This document shows positions 44,207-53,715 of a DNA stretch of 64,000 bases, piece by piece. Numbering within the stretch: the first letter of the stretch is position 1; every line of letters begins with the position of its first letter. Source of the DNA: an uncultured Clostridia bacterium. GTDB lineage: Bacteria > Bacillota > Clostridia > Oscillospirales > Acutalibacteraceae. The notes below the pieces were generated by a model. The model made no database searches and was not told the DNA's origin. It saw nothing but the letters and a program-made list of their open reading frames with translations. A program made the translations under genes and the position numbers. The DNA lies in contig CANQBM010000006.1 of assembly GCA_947589575.1 (NCBI GenBank), positions 46,312 to 110,311 on the forward strand. The letters are read 5' to 3'.

Positions 44207-44325
44207 TAGATTTTATTTATTTTTATATTTTTATTTGTAAAAATATATTATTTCTGGTCAAAAATTTGGTAATGATAGTCCACTAAATTAAAATATATCT
44301 GTGCTTGCACAGAAAGGGTGATAAT

Positions 44326-45405
44326 ATGCCAAGACGAGGCGAAAATATTTACAAGCGAAAAGATGGCAGGTGGGAGGCAAGATATATTAAAGATGTTTTA
44401 CCTGACGGCAAAAAGAAATACGGTTCCGTTTATGCAGAAAATTACAAGGATGTCAAAGCAAAGCAACAGCAGTGCCTATTGCATCCGGCAAAAGTAATTT
44501 GTAATTCTGTGAATTTAACAGTTAGTGTACTAATTTCTGAATGGCTTGATAGTATTATAAATCAAGTTAAGCCAAACACTTATCAAAAATATGAAAGTGT
44601 CTGTAAAAATCACATTATAAACGAATTAGGAGCAGTGTTAGTCAAACTGATTTCAAATTACACGATAATAAATTTTACTAATCACTTGAAAGAGAAAAAT
44701 CTGTCTGCTAAAAGTATTAATGATATTTTGATTGTTTTAGGTTTAGCCTTTAAATATGCAGAGGAAGAGTATGATATAAATACACCGAGAATTTGTTTTC
44801 TCAAGGAGGAAAAGAAGGAAATGAGAGTGTTGTCTGTTGACGAGCAGCTGCAATTAACAACTTATTTGAACAGTAATATGGATATTTACAAATTTGGAAT
44901 TCTGCTTGCTCTGTATACGGGTATTAGAGTCGGCGAGCTTTGCGCACTGCAATGGGAAGATATAACAGACAACTGTATTCAAATTAATAAGACTATGACA
45001 CGAATTAAAGCAGGGAGCAACAAAACAGAAATTAAAATCGGATCTCCGAAAAGTGTCAGTTCAAAAAGATTAATACCTACACCTCAATGTTTGCTGCCAT
45101 TAATAAATCAATTTAGAAATACAGGCTATGTATTATCAACAGAGAAATTAGATTATACGGAACCTCGATTAATGCAAATTAAGTTTGAAAAAATAATCAC
45201 AGAATCAGGTTTAGAAAAAACAAACTTTCACGCACTCCGCCACACCTTTGCAACGCGATGTGTTGAAGCAGGAGTTGATGTGAAAACATTATCGGAAATG
45301 CTCGGTCATTCAGATGTTAAAACCACACTCAACCGATATGTTCATTCATCATTTGAATTGAAGCAAAAGAGTATGAAACTGTTTGAAACGAGTTTAATTT
45401 CATAA
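44326..45405 (+). CDS. Second tyrosine recombinase of element A
   Basis: About 359 residues from the ATG with AAAGGGTG upstream. An AP2-like N-terminal arm-binding motif (RRGENIYKRKDGRWEARY), SAM-like core-binding domain and catalytic residues are visible: Arg in YTGIRVGELCAL, HxxR in FHALRHTFATR, and GHSDVKTTLNRYVH with the Tyr nucleophile. Unlike the other integrases it lies between inverted repeats and directly before the surface-protein genes. It might be a second integrase or a local inversion enzyme. It is of the ICE-integrase type by overall architecture. Confidence 0.9.
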   Translation: MPRRGENIYKRKDGRWEARYIKDVLPDGKKKYGSVYAENYKDVKAKQQQCLLHPAKVICNSVNLTVSVLISEWLDSIINQVKPNTYQKYESVCKNHIINELGAVLVKLISNYTIINFTNHLKEKNLSAKSINDILIVLGLAFKYAEEEYDINTPRICFLKEEKKEMRVLSVDEQLQLTTYLNSNMDIYKFGILLALYTGIRVGELCALQWEDITDNCIQINKTMTRIKAGSNKTEIKIGSPKSVSSKRLIPTPQCLLPLINQFRNTGYVLSTEKLDYTEPRLMQIKFEKIITESGLEKTNFHALRHTFATRCVEAGVDVKTLSEMLGHSDVKTTLNRYVHSSFELKQKSMKLFETSLIS

Positions 45406-45421
45406 TTATAAATAAAACATT

Positions 45422-45475
45422 AACCGTCAGAATTATGGTCATAAAACGCCGTAATCCCTGACGGTTGTTTTCTTT
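45422..45475 (+). terminator. Terminator of integrase 2
   Basis: AACCGTCAG / CTGACGGTT stem followed by a T-rich tail. It isolates the surface-protein gene from integrase transcription in the current orientation. Confidence 0.65.
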
Positions 45476-45487
45476 TTATTTCTTTTC

Positions 45488-45500
45488 CATTTATGTGAAT
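45488..45500 (-). repeat. Right 13-bp inverted repeat flanking integrase 2
   Basis: CATTTATGTGAAT, exact inverse of 44,114-44,126, lying 75 bases before the start of the cohesin-stalk gene. Confidence 0.6.
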
Positions 45501-45574
45501 GATATATGAAATTATTCATTGTGTTTTTACTAATAATATATATATTTAATTAATAAATAATGGAGGTATATTAT

Positions 45575-48500
45575 ATGGAAAAGAAAAAAGTAAGCAGGGT
45601 GACATGGGCTGTTGTTATAATAACGCTTTTAATTGCTGTTATTGCTTTAATAATGGCTCTTGTTGCCAACCAAAAAGCAGAGCCGGCGTCAAAACAGATT
45701 GAAGACGGTCTGTCCGCATATGAATTAGCGGTAAAGCACGGCTACGATGGCACAGTTCAGGAGTGGATTTTATCGCTGGAAGGAAAATCCGCCTATGAAA
45801 TTGCGGTAGACAACGGTTATTCCGGAACGGAAGACGAATGGTTGGCATCGTTGAAGGCATCTTCCCAGGAAACAGTGGGCATTAATACTGCCAAATTCAA
45901 CACTTCCGGAGAATTGATTTTAACCCTTTCGGATGGCACTGATTTGAATTTAGGGGTTGCAGTTGGTAAAAACGGTGCGAATGGTAAAGATGGCGTCAAC
46001 GGAAAAGACGGCACACCGGGGACTCAGGGCAAAGCAGGTGTAGGTCTAACCGCAGCTAATATTAATGAAAAAGGAGAACTGATTTTATCATTCACAGACG
46101 GCAAAACAATAAATTTGGATAAGGTTGTCGGAAGTCAAGATGTGGACGGTATAGGCATAACGGCATCTGAAATCAATAAAAAAGGTGAGCTGGTTCTTTC
46201 TTATTCCAATGGGCAGTCGGCTAATTTAGGTCTGGTAGTCGGTGCTGACGGAAATAACGGCAAGGACGGTATTGACACCATTACCGACACGCGAATTAAT
46301 GATGCAGGAGAGTTAGTTATAACCTTTTCTGACGGCAGTGAAAAGAATGTAGGAGCCGTCGTTGGTGCAGATGGCAGAAACGGTGAGAACGGTATTGGCA
46401 TCAGCAATGTGGAAATCACATCAGAAGGCGAACTCGTTTTAACCTATTCAAACAATCAAAGATCCAATCTTGGAAAAGTAGTAGGCGCTAACGGTACGAA
46501 CGACACAAACGGAAAAGACGGCATCAGCGTTACAAAATCCGAAATCAATTCCAAAGGAGAATTGGTGCTTACCTATTCCGATCATAAGGTTGAAAATCTC
46601 GGTCCTGTAGTCGGCGCCGACGGAAAAGACGGATTAAATGGCATAAACGGAACTGATGGCGAGGATGGCGTCGGAATAAAAGAAATTGTTATCCGTGACG
46701 GCGAAAATCTTGTAATAACACTGACAAACGATTCGGTAATTGACTTGGGCTGTGTGAAAGGCGCCGACGGGGCAAATGGCACGGACGGTAAAGATGGTAA
46801 AGACGGTATCAGTATGACCGGCGCTTCCATCAACAGTTCAAAAGAACTTGTATTGAAATTTTCGGACAATACTGAGAAAAACCTCGGTGTAGTCGTTGGT
46901 GCAGATGGAAAAGACGGCGAGAAAGGACAGGACGGAGAAAACGGTGCAGACGGAAAAGACGGCATAGGTATTGAGAAAACAGAAATTAACGGTTTGGGAG
47001 AGTTGGTTATTACCTACTCAAACGGCGAATCTGATAATTTGGGTGTAATCATTCGCGATAACGGCTCAACCGGCGTTCCTAATGATGCTCCGCGTGTGCG
47101 GATCAACAGCGATACAAACGAATGGGAAATATCCACCGACGGCGGTCATGAATGGATCTCTACGGAGGTAAAAGCTACCGGCGCAGACGGAGTCAGCGTG
47201 ACGAATGCTTCTATTAATGATCAAAATAAGCTTGTTATTTCCCTCTCTGACGGCACACAAAAAGAGTTGGGTGTAGTTGTCGGTGAAAACGGCAAAGATG
47301 GAAAAGACGGTAAAAACGGCGAAGACGGCATAGGCGTCAGCGGCACAGAGATTAACGACCAAAACCATCTGGTGCTGACACTTTCCGACCATCAGCAGAT
47401 TGATGTCGGTGTAGTTGTGGGAACAAACGGTACAGACGGAAAAGACGGTAAAAACGGCGTCGGCATTCAAAATGTAACTGTATCTGAAGAGGGAATCCTG
47501 ACCGTCACGCTGGACAGCGGAGCAGAATTGGTACTTGGCAATATCAAGGGCAAAGACGGCATAGGCATTGCTAAGATTGAAATCAACTCGGAAGGCAAAC
47601 TGGTTATAACCTATACCGATAACAAGGCTGTCACTTTAGATAAAGTAGTCGGCGATGACGGCGTGGGTATCAAAAAAGCAGAAATCACTGATGATTTTAT
47701 GCTCAAATTAACTTTTACAAATGACGAAACTCAAACAGTTGGTCCTATCAGAGGAGAAAAAGGTGCTGACGGCGTTGGCATTAAAAATATTACTGTTGGT
47801 GACGATGGTTATCTTTATGTAACCTATGACAACGACAGCGAACCGAAGAAGATTGCTTACATAAAAGGTAACCCTGGCGCAGACGGCAAAACGCCGTATA
47901 TCAAGAATGGCAACTGGTGGATTGGAGATACTGATACAGGCATTAAGGCAGAGGGTACTGATGGAAAAGACGGTAAAAACGGCGTATCAGTAAAATCCGT
48001 CCGTGTAAGTGATGATAAGCATCTGATTGTAACTCTCAGCGACGGAACAGAGATCGATGCGGGTTATGTTGGCGTAACAGATGATAATCCGTCAACAAAA
48101 ACTTATACTGTAACATTCAAAGATTATAACGGTAAAGTTTTGAAAACCGAATATGTTGCTCAGGGAAAATCGGCAACTCCTCCGCCCAATCCGTCAAGAG
48201 ATGGATATGTGTTTACAAAATGGGATAATGACTATAATAATGTTACGAGCGACATTATTGTTACTGCCCAATATGAAAAAATTACCGGACCGACATTTGT
48301 AGTAGATAATGTTACTGCAAAGGCGGGAGATACTGTTGAAGTAGCAATTAACATTTATAATAATCCGGGCATATTGGGAATGGCTTTAAATGTGTATTTT
48401 GATGAAAATGTTTTATCCCTAACAAATGTTACAAATGGTGAGGCTGTATCTGATGTACTTACACTTTCAAAGCCGGCAAAAAGACCATATAAAAGCGGCA

Positions 48501-48703
48501 GTTTATTTAATTTTGACGGGCAGGAAGTTTTACCTGAGCAAACAAAAGACGGCGCCGTATTAGTTTTATCATTTACCATAGAATCTGATGCGCAAAAAGG
48601 TACATATCCAATAACTATTACCGATAAGAATGGCGATACAATAAATAATGATTTGGAAAGTGTTTCTGTTAATTCAATTAATGGCAGCATAACCATATCT
48701 TAA
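45575..48703 (+). CDS. Membrane-anchored repetitive stalk protein with a C-terminal cohesin-like domain
   Basis: About 1,042 residues; the start follows TGGAGGT. A single N-terminal membrane helix (VTWAVVIITLLIAVIALIMALVA) without a cleavage site suggests type II anchoring with the rest outside. Two SAYExAVxxGYxGT repeats come first. About 16 copies of a 40-50-residue unit follow (GELVLTYSDG...NLGVVVG), joined by collagen-like GKDGKDG linkers. Next come an InlB-type beta repeat (GYVFTKWDNDYNN) and a cohesin-like domain over the last 135 residues (VEVAINIYNNPGILGMALNV). It reads as a long fibre displaying a cohesin at its tip. No LPXTG or catalytic domain is seen. Confidence 0.75.
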   Translation: MEKKKVSRVTWAVVIITLLIAVIALIMALVANQKAEPASKQIEDGLSAYELAVKHGYDGTVQEWILSLEGKSAYEIAVDNGYSGTEDEWLASLKASSQETVGINTAKFNTSGELILTLSDGTDLNLGVAVGKNGANGKDGVNGKDGTPGTQGKAGVGLTAANINEKGELILSFTDGKTINLDKVVGSQDVDGIGITASEINKKGELVLSYSNGQSANLGLVVGADGNNGKDGIDTITDTRINDAGELVITFSDGSEKNVGAVVGADGRNGENGIGISNVEITSEGELVLTYSNNQRSNLGKVVGANGTNDTNGKDGISVTKSEINSKGELVLTYSDHKVENLGPVVGADGKDGLNGINGTDGEDGVGIKEIVIRDGENLVITLTNDSVIDLGCVKGADGANGTDGKDGKDGISMTGASINSSKELVLKFSDNTEKNLGVVVGADGKDGEKGQDGENGADGKDGIGIEKTEINGLGELVITYSNGESDNLGVIIRDNGSTGVPNDAPRVRINSDTNEWEISTDGGHEWISTEVKATGADGVSVTNASINDQNKLVISLSDGTQKELGVVVGENGKDGKDGKNGEDGIGVSGTEINDQNHLVLTLSDHQQIDVGVVVGTNGTDGKDGKNGVGIQNVTVSEEGILTVTLDSGAELVLGNIKGKDGIGIAKIEINSEGKLVITYTDNKAVTLDKVVGDDGVGIKKAEITDDFMLKLTFTNDETQTVGPIRGEKGADGVGIKNITVGDDGYLYVTYDNDSEPKKIAYIKGNPGADGKTPYIKNGNWWIGDTDTGIKAEGTDGKDGKNGVSVKSVRVSDDKHLIVTLSDGTEIDAGYVGVTDDNPSTKTYTVTFKDYNGKVLKTEYVAQGKSATPPPNPSRDGYVFTKWDNDYNNVTSDIIVTAQYEKITGPTFVVDNVTAKAGDTVEVAINIYNNPGILGMALNVYFDENVLSLTNVTNGEAVSDVLTLSKPAKRPYKSGSLFNFDGQEVLPEQTKDGAVLVLSFTIESDAQKGTYPITITDKNGDTINNDLESVSVNSINGSITIS

Positions 48704-48729
48704 TAATTATAATGAAAGGATGTTATAAG

Positions 48730-51700
48730 ATGAAAATTAAACAACGATTGGTTGCATTTTTAGCGGCAATTATCCTTGTTGTTACATCGTTCCCTGCCGG
48801 TGTATTGACATCATTAGCCGCTGAAAATAGCAAAGCTGCAATTACTGTTGACAACAATAGTGCAAAACCCGGTTCAACTCTTGATGTAAATATCATAATT
48901 AATGATAATCCGGGTGTTCTCGGTGCAACTATAACAGTCAGCAATGATGAACAACTGACTTTGGTTAACGCAAAATCAGGTTCAGCATTTGAAAAACTTT
49001 CATTTGGAAAACCCGGAATATATGGTTCAACCAATAAATTCACATGGGATGGAGAAAAAATATCACCCGAAGATATAAAAGACGGCGTTATTTTAACATT
49101 AACATATCAAATAGCAGAAGATGCAGAGGTTGATACTTCTTATCCTATAACTGTTAGTTATGAATTTGGTGATGTAATTGATGCCGATATGGATCCTGTT
49201 GAATTGCAGATATCAAACGGTTATGTTACTGTTATTGATTACACACCCGGTGATGTAAATGAAGACGGTCAAATAAATGCAACAGACTGCGTATATATCA
49301 GAAGATATATTACTGGCGGTTATAATCTAAATGTTTTCACGGAAGCGGCTGCCGATGTAAATGCTGATGGTAGGATTAATTCAACAGATATTGTTCTTAT
49401 CCGCAGATATATAGTTGATGAGTGTAAATATGATCCCGAGGGCTATGGTGTAATTTTAAGACCTTCAACCAACAGGCATATTCATAATATGCAGGCATTT
49501 GAAAAGAAAGAGGCAACATGTACAGAAAACGGTAATATCGCTTATTGGTATTGTGAAGATTGCGGAAATTATTATGAAGATGCCGCAGGTGTTAAAGCGA
49601 TTACCTTTGAAAATACAATTGTCAAAGCAAAAGGGCATACGATTGTTGTTGACTCGGCAGTTCCGCCTACTTATTCTAAACCGGGCTTAACAGAGGGTTC
49701 ACATTGTTCTGTTTGTGAAACTGTTATTAAGCCTCAAAAAGAAATCCCCAAGCTTCAAAAAACCGAATACTCTATTACTTACCATATTAGCAACGGCGAT
49801 GAGTATTTAGCAAAACAGGATATTGAAAATACGAATCCGAATACTTATACATCAGAAGAAGGAATTCCAAAGTTTTCTAATCCAACGGTACCGGGATATC
49901 AATTTCTTGGATGGTATGATTTGCCATCCGGTGATGCAGCTGAAAATATTAAATCAATTCCTGTAGGAACATCTGAAAATATTGATTTGTATGCAAAATG
50001 GGAAAAGATTTCATATAAAGTTAACTTTTCATCAGATCTTATTCCCGTTGCTTCAGAAACTTATACTGTAGATGAAGATCATGTTCTTCCATCGCCAAAA
50101 CTTGATGGATATATTTTTGCCGGATGGTCTGATGATAACGGCACAGTTATAAAGACCATTCCTTCAGGAACTATTGGTTCAAAAACTTATACAGCAAACT
50201 GGATAAGTGAAAGAAATCAGGCTTGGACCTATAATAATGTTGGAACACCTTTAATCTATGAAGACAACGAGTCTAATACAATATTGTTTATTTACAATAT
50301 TGGTGAAATAAGAAATGTACCATTATCTGTAATTCACGATTTTGGGAAAATCAACTCTAACGGTGTAACTAAAACACATACTGAAACCTTTACCAAAACA
50401 ATCAGTGAAGAATGTATGGATACATACACAAATACTGTTCAAAAAGCAACAACGGATTCTTATTCTTGGACTCTTGCAAAAGAATGGAGCAATTCTACAA
50501 CCGTTAATGAAACATGGGCAAAGGAAAACTCTGTTACCGAAGAACAGATTAATTCATATTACAAGGATCAAAGCAACAATTGGTATGTCAGCAGTGGGCA
50601 AAGCGGTTCTGATTCCATCACAAGCACCGATTCCTCATCGGATTCATTAATGCTTTCTTCCGTTAGAAACAAAAAAACCGATGACAAGCATTCTACCAGC
50701 ACCGAAAAAAATATATCCGCAAATTTGGACATCAAAAACACTACAACGATAGGTGCTGAATTGCCGATTAAAGGTATAAATGTTTCTGCAGAAAACAAAA
50801 CTGAAATAGGCTTTGGCTTGTCAGGTTCTATAAATAATAAAGAATCTCATTCCAGTAGAGTTCAGACTGACAACACAGACAGCGCTCAGTATAATAAGTC
50901 CAACTATGCGTCAACTACAGCTAACTCAACATCAAGCTGGAACACTGAATCCGGTTACGGCGGAAGTTCAACTGTGGGGCAGAGCCAAACTTCTTCCAAG
51001 GCAATATCCGAAAAAATAAGTGAGGAATATAATATCGGCAAGAGTTATATTAATACCGATTCGGAAAGCAGTACACAAGGAACACAAACCTCACAGTCTA
51101 CATCAGATGAATATTCTTCAGCCGTAACATATTCAACTATAGAAGGTCAAGAGGTAACAGAAACCTACACAACACAGAATACAATGTCCGGCTATCATCG
51201 TTGGATAATGGCGGGTACTGCTCATGTGTTTGCAATTGTAGGATATGATATTGCCTCAAAATCATATTTTACTACGACCTATAGCGTTATGGATGACAAA
51301 ATGTACGAATATGAAGACTATTCATATCAAACAGCATCTTATGACGATAATGAAAGTTCATTAATTAAATTTGAAGTTCCAATGGATATAACCGCCTATG
51401 TCGGAAATCGTGTTTGTGAAAGTGATGGTCTTGAAGTTTCAAAATCGGGTGTTATAACAAATTATACCGGCACAGATAAATATGTTGTTATTCCTGAGTA
51501 TAAAGTCATTAATAATCAAGATGGAACAAATTCTGTTATAAAAGTTACGGGAATCAGTTCAACTGCTTTTGCAGGAAAAGATATTACAGGAATTGAGCTT
51601 TCTGATTTTATAAAAGAAATACCTGATAATGCTTTTAAAAATTGCACATTACTTGAATCAATCAATGCAGCCGGAATTACAAAGATTGGCAACAATGCTT

Positions 51701-53160
51701 TTGCAGGATGCACAAAACTTGGCGAATTGACAATCGGGAACAATATTACCGAAGTCGGCACCAATATTGTTAGCAATGAAACGGTGCTTACGGTTTCAGC
51801 TGCAAATAAATCAATTGTTGAGGCAGCGGTTCAATCCGGCGCAAAAGAAATCTATCTGAGAATTACTGACAAATGTATCGATCTTAGTGATGCCACCTTA
51901 AATATTCCAAGTACAACAGAAACATTTATATTTAATGGATTTGGCAAAACATATAATAATTTAAGAATTGTGTCGGATGCAAAAGAAACAATAATTAACA
52001 GAGCCAATCTCATCTGTAATGGGCAGACACCGTTAGTTATTTCTTCTACTAAAGTTGAATTGCATGAGGTTAATGTTACATCACCCGGTATATGCTTGGC
52101 TCTGACAGCAAATAACACAAATCTTGCTTTAAGGGGCGAATCAACATTAACTGCATCTTCCGGAAATTCTATGCTTTGCAAGGAAATTTCACTCAGTCAG
52201 ATTGATGCTTCTCTTTCAACATCTCTTACAGTTGACGGCAATCTCTTAATTTGTACTTCAAAGGATTCTATTATTGCAGGGGAAAAATTCCTGATTGTAA
52301 CAGGCGAAATAATCGGAATAACTGAGGATGAGTTTAACAATTATCTTAAAGGTGTATTTACAGTACACTTTGACGCCAATAACGGTAGTGTTTCCGAAAC
52401 GGAAAGAACTGTGGTTTACGGTTCAACACTTGAAACACTTTCAAAGCCTACCAGAGATTATTATACATTTGATGGCTGGTTTACTGATGTTGAAGGCGGA
52501 GAAAGAATAACAGATAAAACTGTATTCACTTCAACAGAAGATGTAACTTACTATGCTCACTGGACAATAAAACCGCTTTCAGATTGGGTTAAAGTATCCG
52601 AGTTGCCAAAAGATGCTAAAGTTGAAAATACAAAGTACACATATACTCAGCGTTTATATACAACATCTGCATCTTCAAGTATGAATGGATGGACAAAGTA
52701 TGATACCAAGAGAACTTCTTGGGGAGCAAAACAAGGACCTGTCTATTCAGACCCATCAAACGGTTCGCGAAATGTTACATCGGAACAATATGTTGCTTCT
52801 CAAACTACACATTATGTTTATTACCATAGATATAAGAGTGGTGCATGGTCAGACGATGCTCATGCAGGTTCATGGGCCAGACATTCAGGACCTGATGTAA
52901 CATCACCATTACCCAATGGTTACTATAGTTCTACAACAGGTCAGAGATATTCCGGTGCTGCCTGTGCATCTTGTGGTGCAACAAATCAATGGCACCTTGA
53001 TTATACATATCAAACGAACAACTATGCTACTCGTTGGTACTATCAAGAACCTATTTATACCTATTATTTCTATAAGGATGAAGATAAAGAATCTGCCACC
53101 ACTCCAAGTGGCAATGATATTTCAAATGTTCAGGAATGGGTACAATACAGAGAAAAATAA
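48730..53160 (+). CDS. Secreted cohesin-dockerin protein with InlB and leucine-rich repeats
   Basis: About 1,476 residues; AAAGGA precedes the ATG. The signal peptide ends near LTSLAAENS. A cohesin-like domain (about 35-170; VNIIINDNPGVLGATITV) is followed directly by a type I dockerin (about 172-230) with two Ca-binding repeats, DVNEDGQINATDCVYIRRYI and DVNADGRINSTDIVLIRRYI. Two InlB repeats, a long Ser/Thr/Asn-rich region of unknown fold, a BspA-like leucine-rich repeat stretch (DNAFKNCTLLESI, NNAFAGCTKL), a third InlB repeat and an aromatic C-terminal domain follow. No hydrolase domain is seen. The dockerin could dock on the stalk protein's cohesin 26 bases upstream. Confidence 0.75.
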   Translation: MKIKQRLVAFLAAIILVVTSFPAGVLTSLAAENSKAAITVDNNSAKPGSTLDVNIIINDNPGVLGATITVSNDEQLTLVNAKSGSAFEKLSFGKPGIYGSTNKFTWDGEKISPEDIKDGVILTLTYQIAEDAEVDTSYPITVSYEFGDVIDADMDPVELQISNGYVTVIDYTPGDVNEDGQINATDCVYIRRYITGGYNLNVFTEAAADVNADGRINSTDIVLIRRYIVDECKYDPEGYGVILRPSTNRHIHNMQAFEKKEATCTENGNIAYWYCEDCGNYYEDAAGVKAITFENTIVKAKGHTIVVDSAVPPTYSKPGLTEGSHCSVCETVIKPQKEIPKLQKTEYSITYHISNGDEYLAKQDIENTNPNTYTSEEGIPKFSNPTVPGYQFLGWYDLPSGDAAENIKSIPVGTSENIDLYAKWEKISYKVNFSSDLIPVASETYTVDEDHVLPSPKLDGYIFAGWSDDNGTVIKTIPSGTIGSKTYTANWISERNQAWTYNNVGTPLIYEDNESNTILFIYNIGEIRNVPLSVIHDFGKINSNGVTKTHTETFTKTISEECMDTYTNTVQKATTDSYSWTLAKEWSNSTTVNETWAKENSVTEEQINSYYKDQSNNWYVSSGQSGSDSITSTDSSSDSLMLSSVRNKKTDDKHSTSTEKNISANLDIKNTTTIGAELPIKGINVSAENKTEIGFGLSGSINNKESHSSRVQTDNTDSAQYNKSNYASTTANSTSSWNTESGYGGSSTVGQSQTSSKAISEKISEEYNIGKSYINTDSESSTQGTQTSQSTSDEYSSAVTYSTIEGQEVTETYTTQNTMSGYHRWIMAGTAHVFAIVGYDIASKSYFTTTYSVMDDKMYEYEDYSYQTASYDDNESSLIKFEVPMDITAYVGNRVCESDGLEVSKSGVITNYTGTDKYVVIPEYKVINNQDGTNSVIKVTGISSTAFAGKDITGIELSDFIKEIPDNAFKNCTLLESINAAGITKIGNNAFAGCTKLGELTIGNNITEVGTNIVSNETVLTVSAANKSIVEAAVQSGAKEIYLRITDKCIDLSDATLNIPSTTETFIFNGFGKTYNNLRIVSDAKETIINRANLICNGQTPLVISSTKVELHEVNVTSPGICLALTANNTNLALRGESTLTASSGNSMLCKEISLSQIDASLSTSLTVDGNLLICTSKDSIIAGEKFLIVTGEIIGITEDEFNNYLKGVFTVHFDANNGSVSETERTVVYGSTLETLSKPTRDYYTFDGWFTDVEGGERITDKTVFTSTEDVTYYAHWTIKPLSDWVKVSELPKDAKVENTKYTYTQRLYTTSASSSMNGWTKYDTKRTSWGAKQGPVYSDPSNGSRNVTSEQYVASQTTHYVYYHRYKSGAWSDDAHAGSWARHSGPDVTSPLPNGYYSSTTGQRYSGAACASCGATNQWHLDYTYQTNNYATRWYYQEPIYTYYFYKDEDKESATTPSGNDISNVQEWVQYREK

Positions 53161-53173
53161 AGTTTTAATTCAG

Positions 53174-53203
53174 CGAAAAGTCTGCCGTTAGGCAGGCTTT
53201 TCG
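53174..53203 (+). terminator. Terminator of the surface-protein operon
   Basis: CGAAAAGtCTGCC / GGCAGgCTTTTCG stem just after the stop codon. Confidence 0.7.
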
Positions 53204-53256
53204 TATATATACTTTTATATTTTGCCGCATTTTATTAAAAAAATAATTTTTCAGAT

Positions 53257-53273
53257 TTTATATATTGTTTGTC
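53257..53273 (+). repeat. Copy 2 of the shared TTTATATATTGTTTGTC motif
   Basis: The same 17 bases as at 38,861 and 54,221, here inside the right end of element A, with a degenerate AAGGTAAAGGTG in place of GAGGTAGGGGTGG. Confidence 0.6.
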
Positions 53274-53348
53274 AGCAAAATTTAAGGTAAAGGTGTTTCG
53301 AATTCTGTGGTGATAATTATTTTTAATAAAAGCACAACAAAAACCATG

Positions 53349-53368
53349 GCAGACATTTGACAGACACC
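53349..53368 (+). repeat. Putative right arm-binding site of element A
   Basis: GCAGACATTTGACAGACACC, similar to GCAGACACTTTACAGACAGTGC near the left end (36,962). A pair of like sites near both ends fits integrase arm binding. Confidence 0.4.
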
Positions 53369-53419
53369 AAAGGTTGAAATACGCTTTCAATTCGGTACAT
53401 TTTTCAGTCGCTCCTACCG

Positions 53420-53463
53420 CTCTGACTCCGTCATTTAAGGTTCGAATCCTTATACCTCTGCCA
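53420..53463 (+). repeat. att copy between elements A and B
   Basis: Identical over 44 bases to the tRNA-Gln 3' half (36,741-36,784). The base before the core differs, and no D-arm lies upstream, so it is not a tRNA gene. It serves as right end of A and left end of B. Confidence 0.9.
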
Positions 53464-53654
53464 GATTGGGCAATTCGGTAACGGATTGTCCATTATTTTT
53501 CGCCTGTTGGCACATTTTTGCACCTTTTAAAGTGCTTTTTTAGTTTCTGCATTTATTTGTAATTTATAGTCGCAGACTATTCTGAGACTTTGTGAGACCA
53601 CAAACTCGCCAAATCTTGACAATTTGATGAGAGATTTTTGAGAGATATGCCATA
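53464..53654. other. Left-end region of element B
   Basis: A hairpin (GGGCAATTC / GGATTGTCC) follows the att copy, as in element A. A GAGACTTTGTGAGACC stretch resembles TTGTGAGAC in element A's left arm. No fluoride riboswitch motif is visible before crcB. Confidence 0.45.
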
Positions 53655-53682
53655 TTGAAATCATTGTTTTATATGATATAAT
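53655..53682 (+). promoter_or_regulatory. Promoter of crcB
   Basis: TTGAAA (53,655-53,660) and TATAAT (53,677-53,682) with 16-base spacing, 33 bases before the start codon. Confidence 0.6.
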
Positions 53683-53715
53683 ATTAGTCGGGAATTTTTT
53701 GTTGAGGTTGAAAAA

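Larger units (their letters stand above)
36785..53463. mobile_element. Element A: integrative mobilizable element in tRNA-Gln
   Basis: About 16.7 kb between the intact tRNA-Gln and its 44-bp direct repeat. It holds two tyrosine recombinases, an Xis-like HTH protein, a MobC plus relaxase pair with an oriT-like region, a winged-helix protein and a zinc-ribbon protein. Cargo is the HEPN/SEC-C gene and two giant surface proteins. No type IV secretion genes, coupling protein or conjugative ATPase are present, so it is mobilizable rather than self-transmissible. The SEC-C gene is clearly more AT-rich than its chromosomal neighbours. Confidence 0.85.

Noticed and set aside
45639-47470. Several antisense ORFs within the stalk gene
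   Set aside because: They are shadows of repetitive GKDG-type codons read backward; composition and lack of ribosome sites argue against genes.
45960-48060. Regularly spaced repeats as CRISPR array
   Set aside because: The repeats are coding, 40-50 residues long, imperfect, and lie in one open frame.
53420-53463. Possible second tRNA-Gln gene
   Set aside because: Only the 3' 44 bases are present; no D-arm or acceptor 5' strand lies upstream, so it is an att copy.
53464-53715. Fluoride riboswitch before crcB
   Set aside because: The expected conserved pseudoknot segments were not seen.
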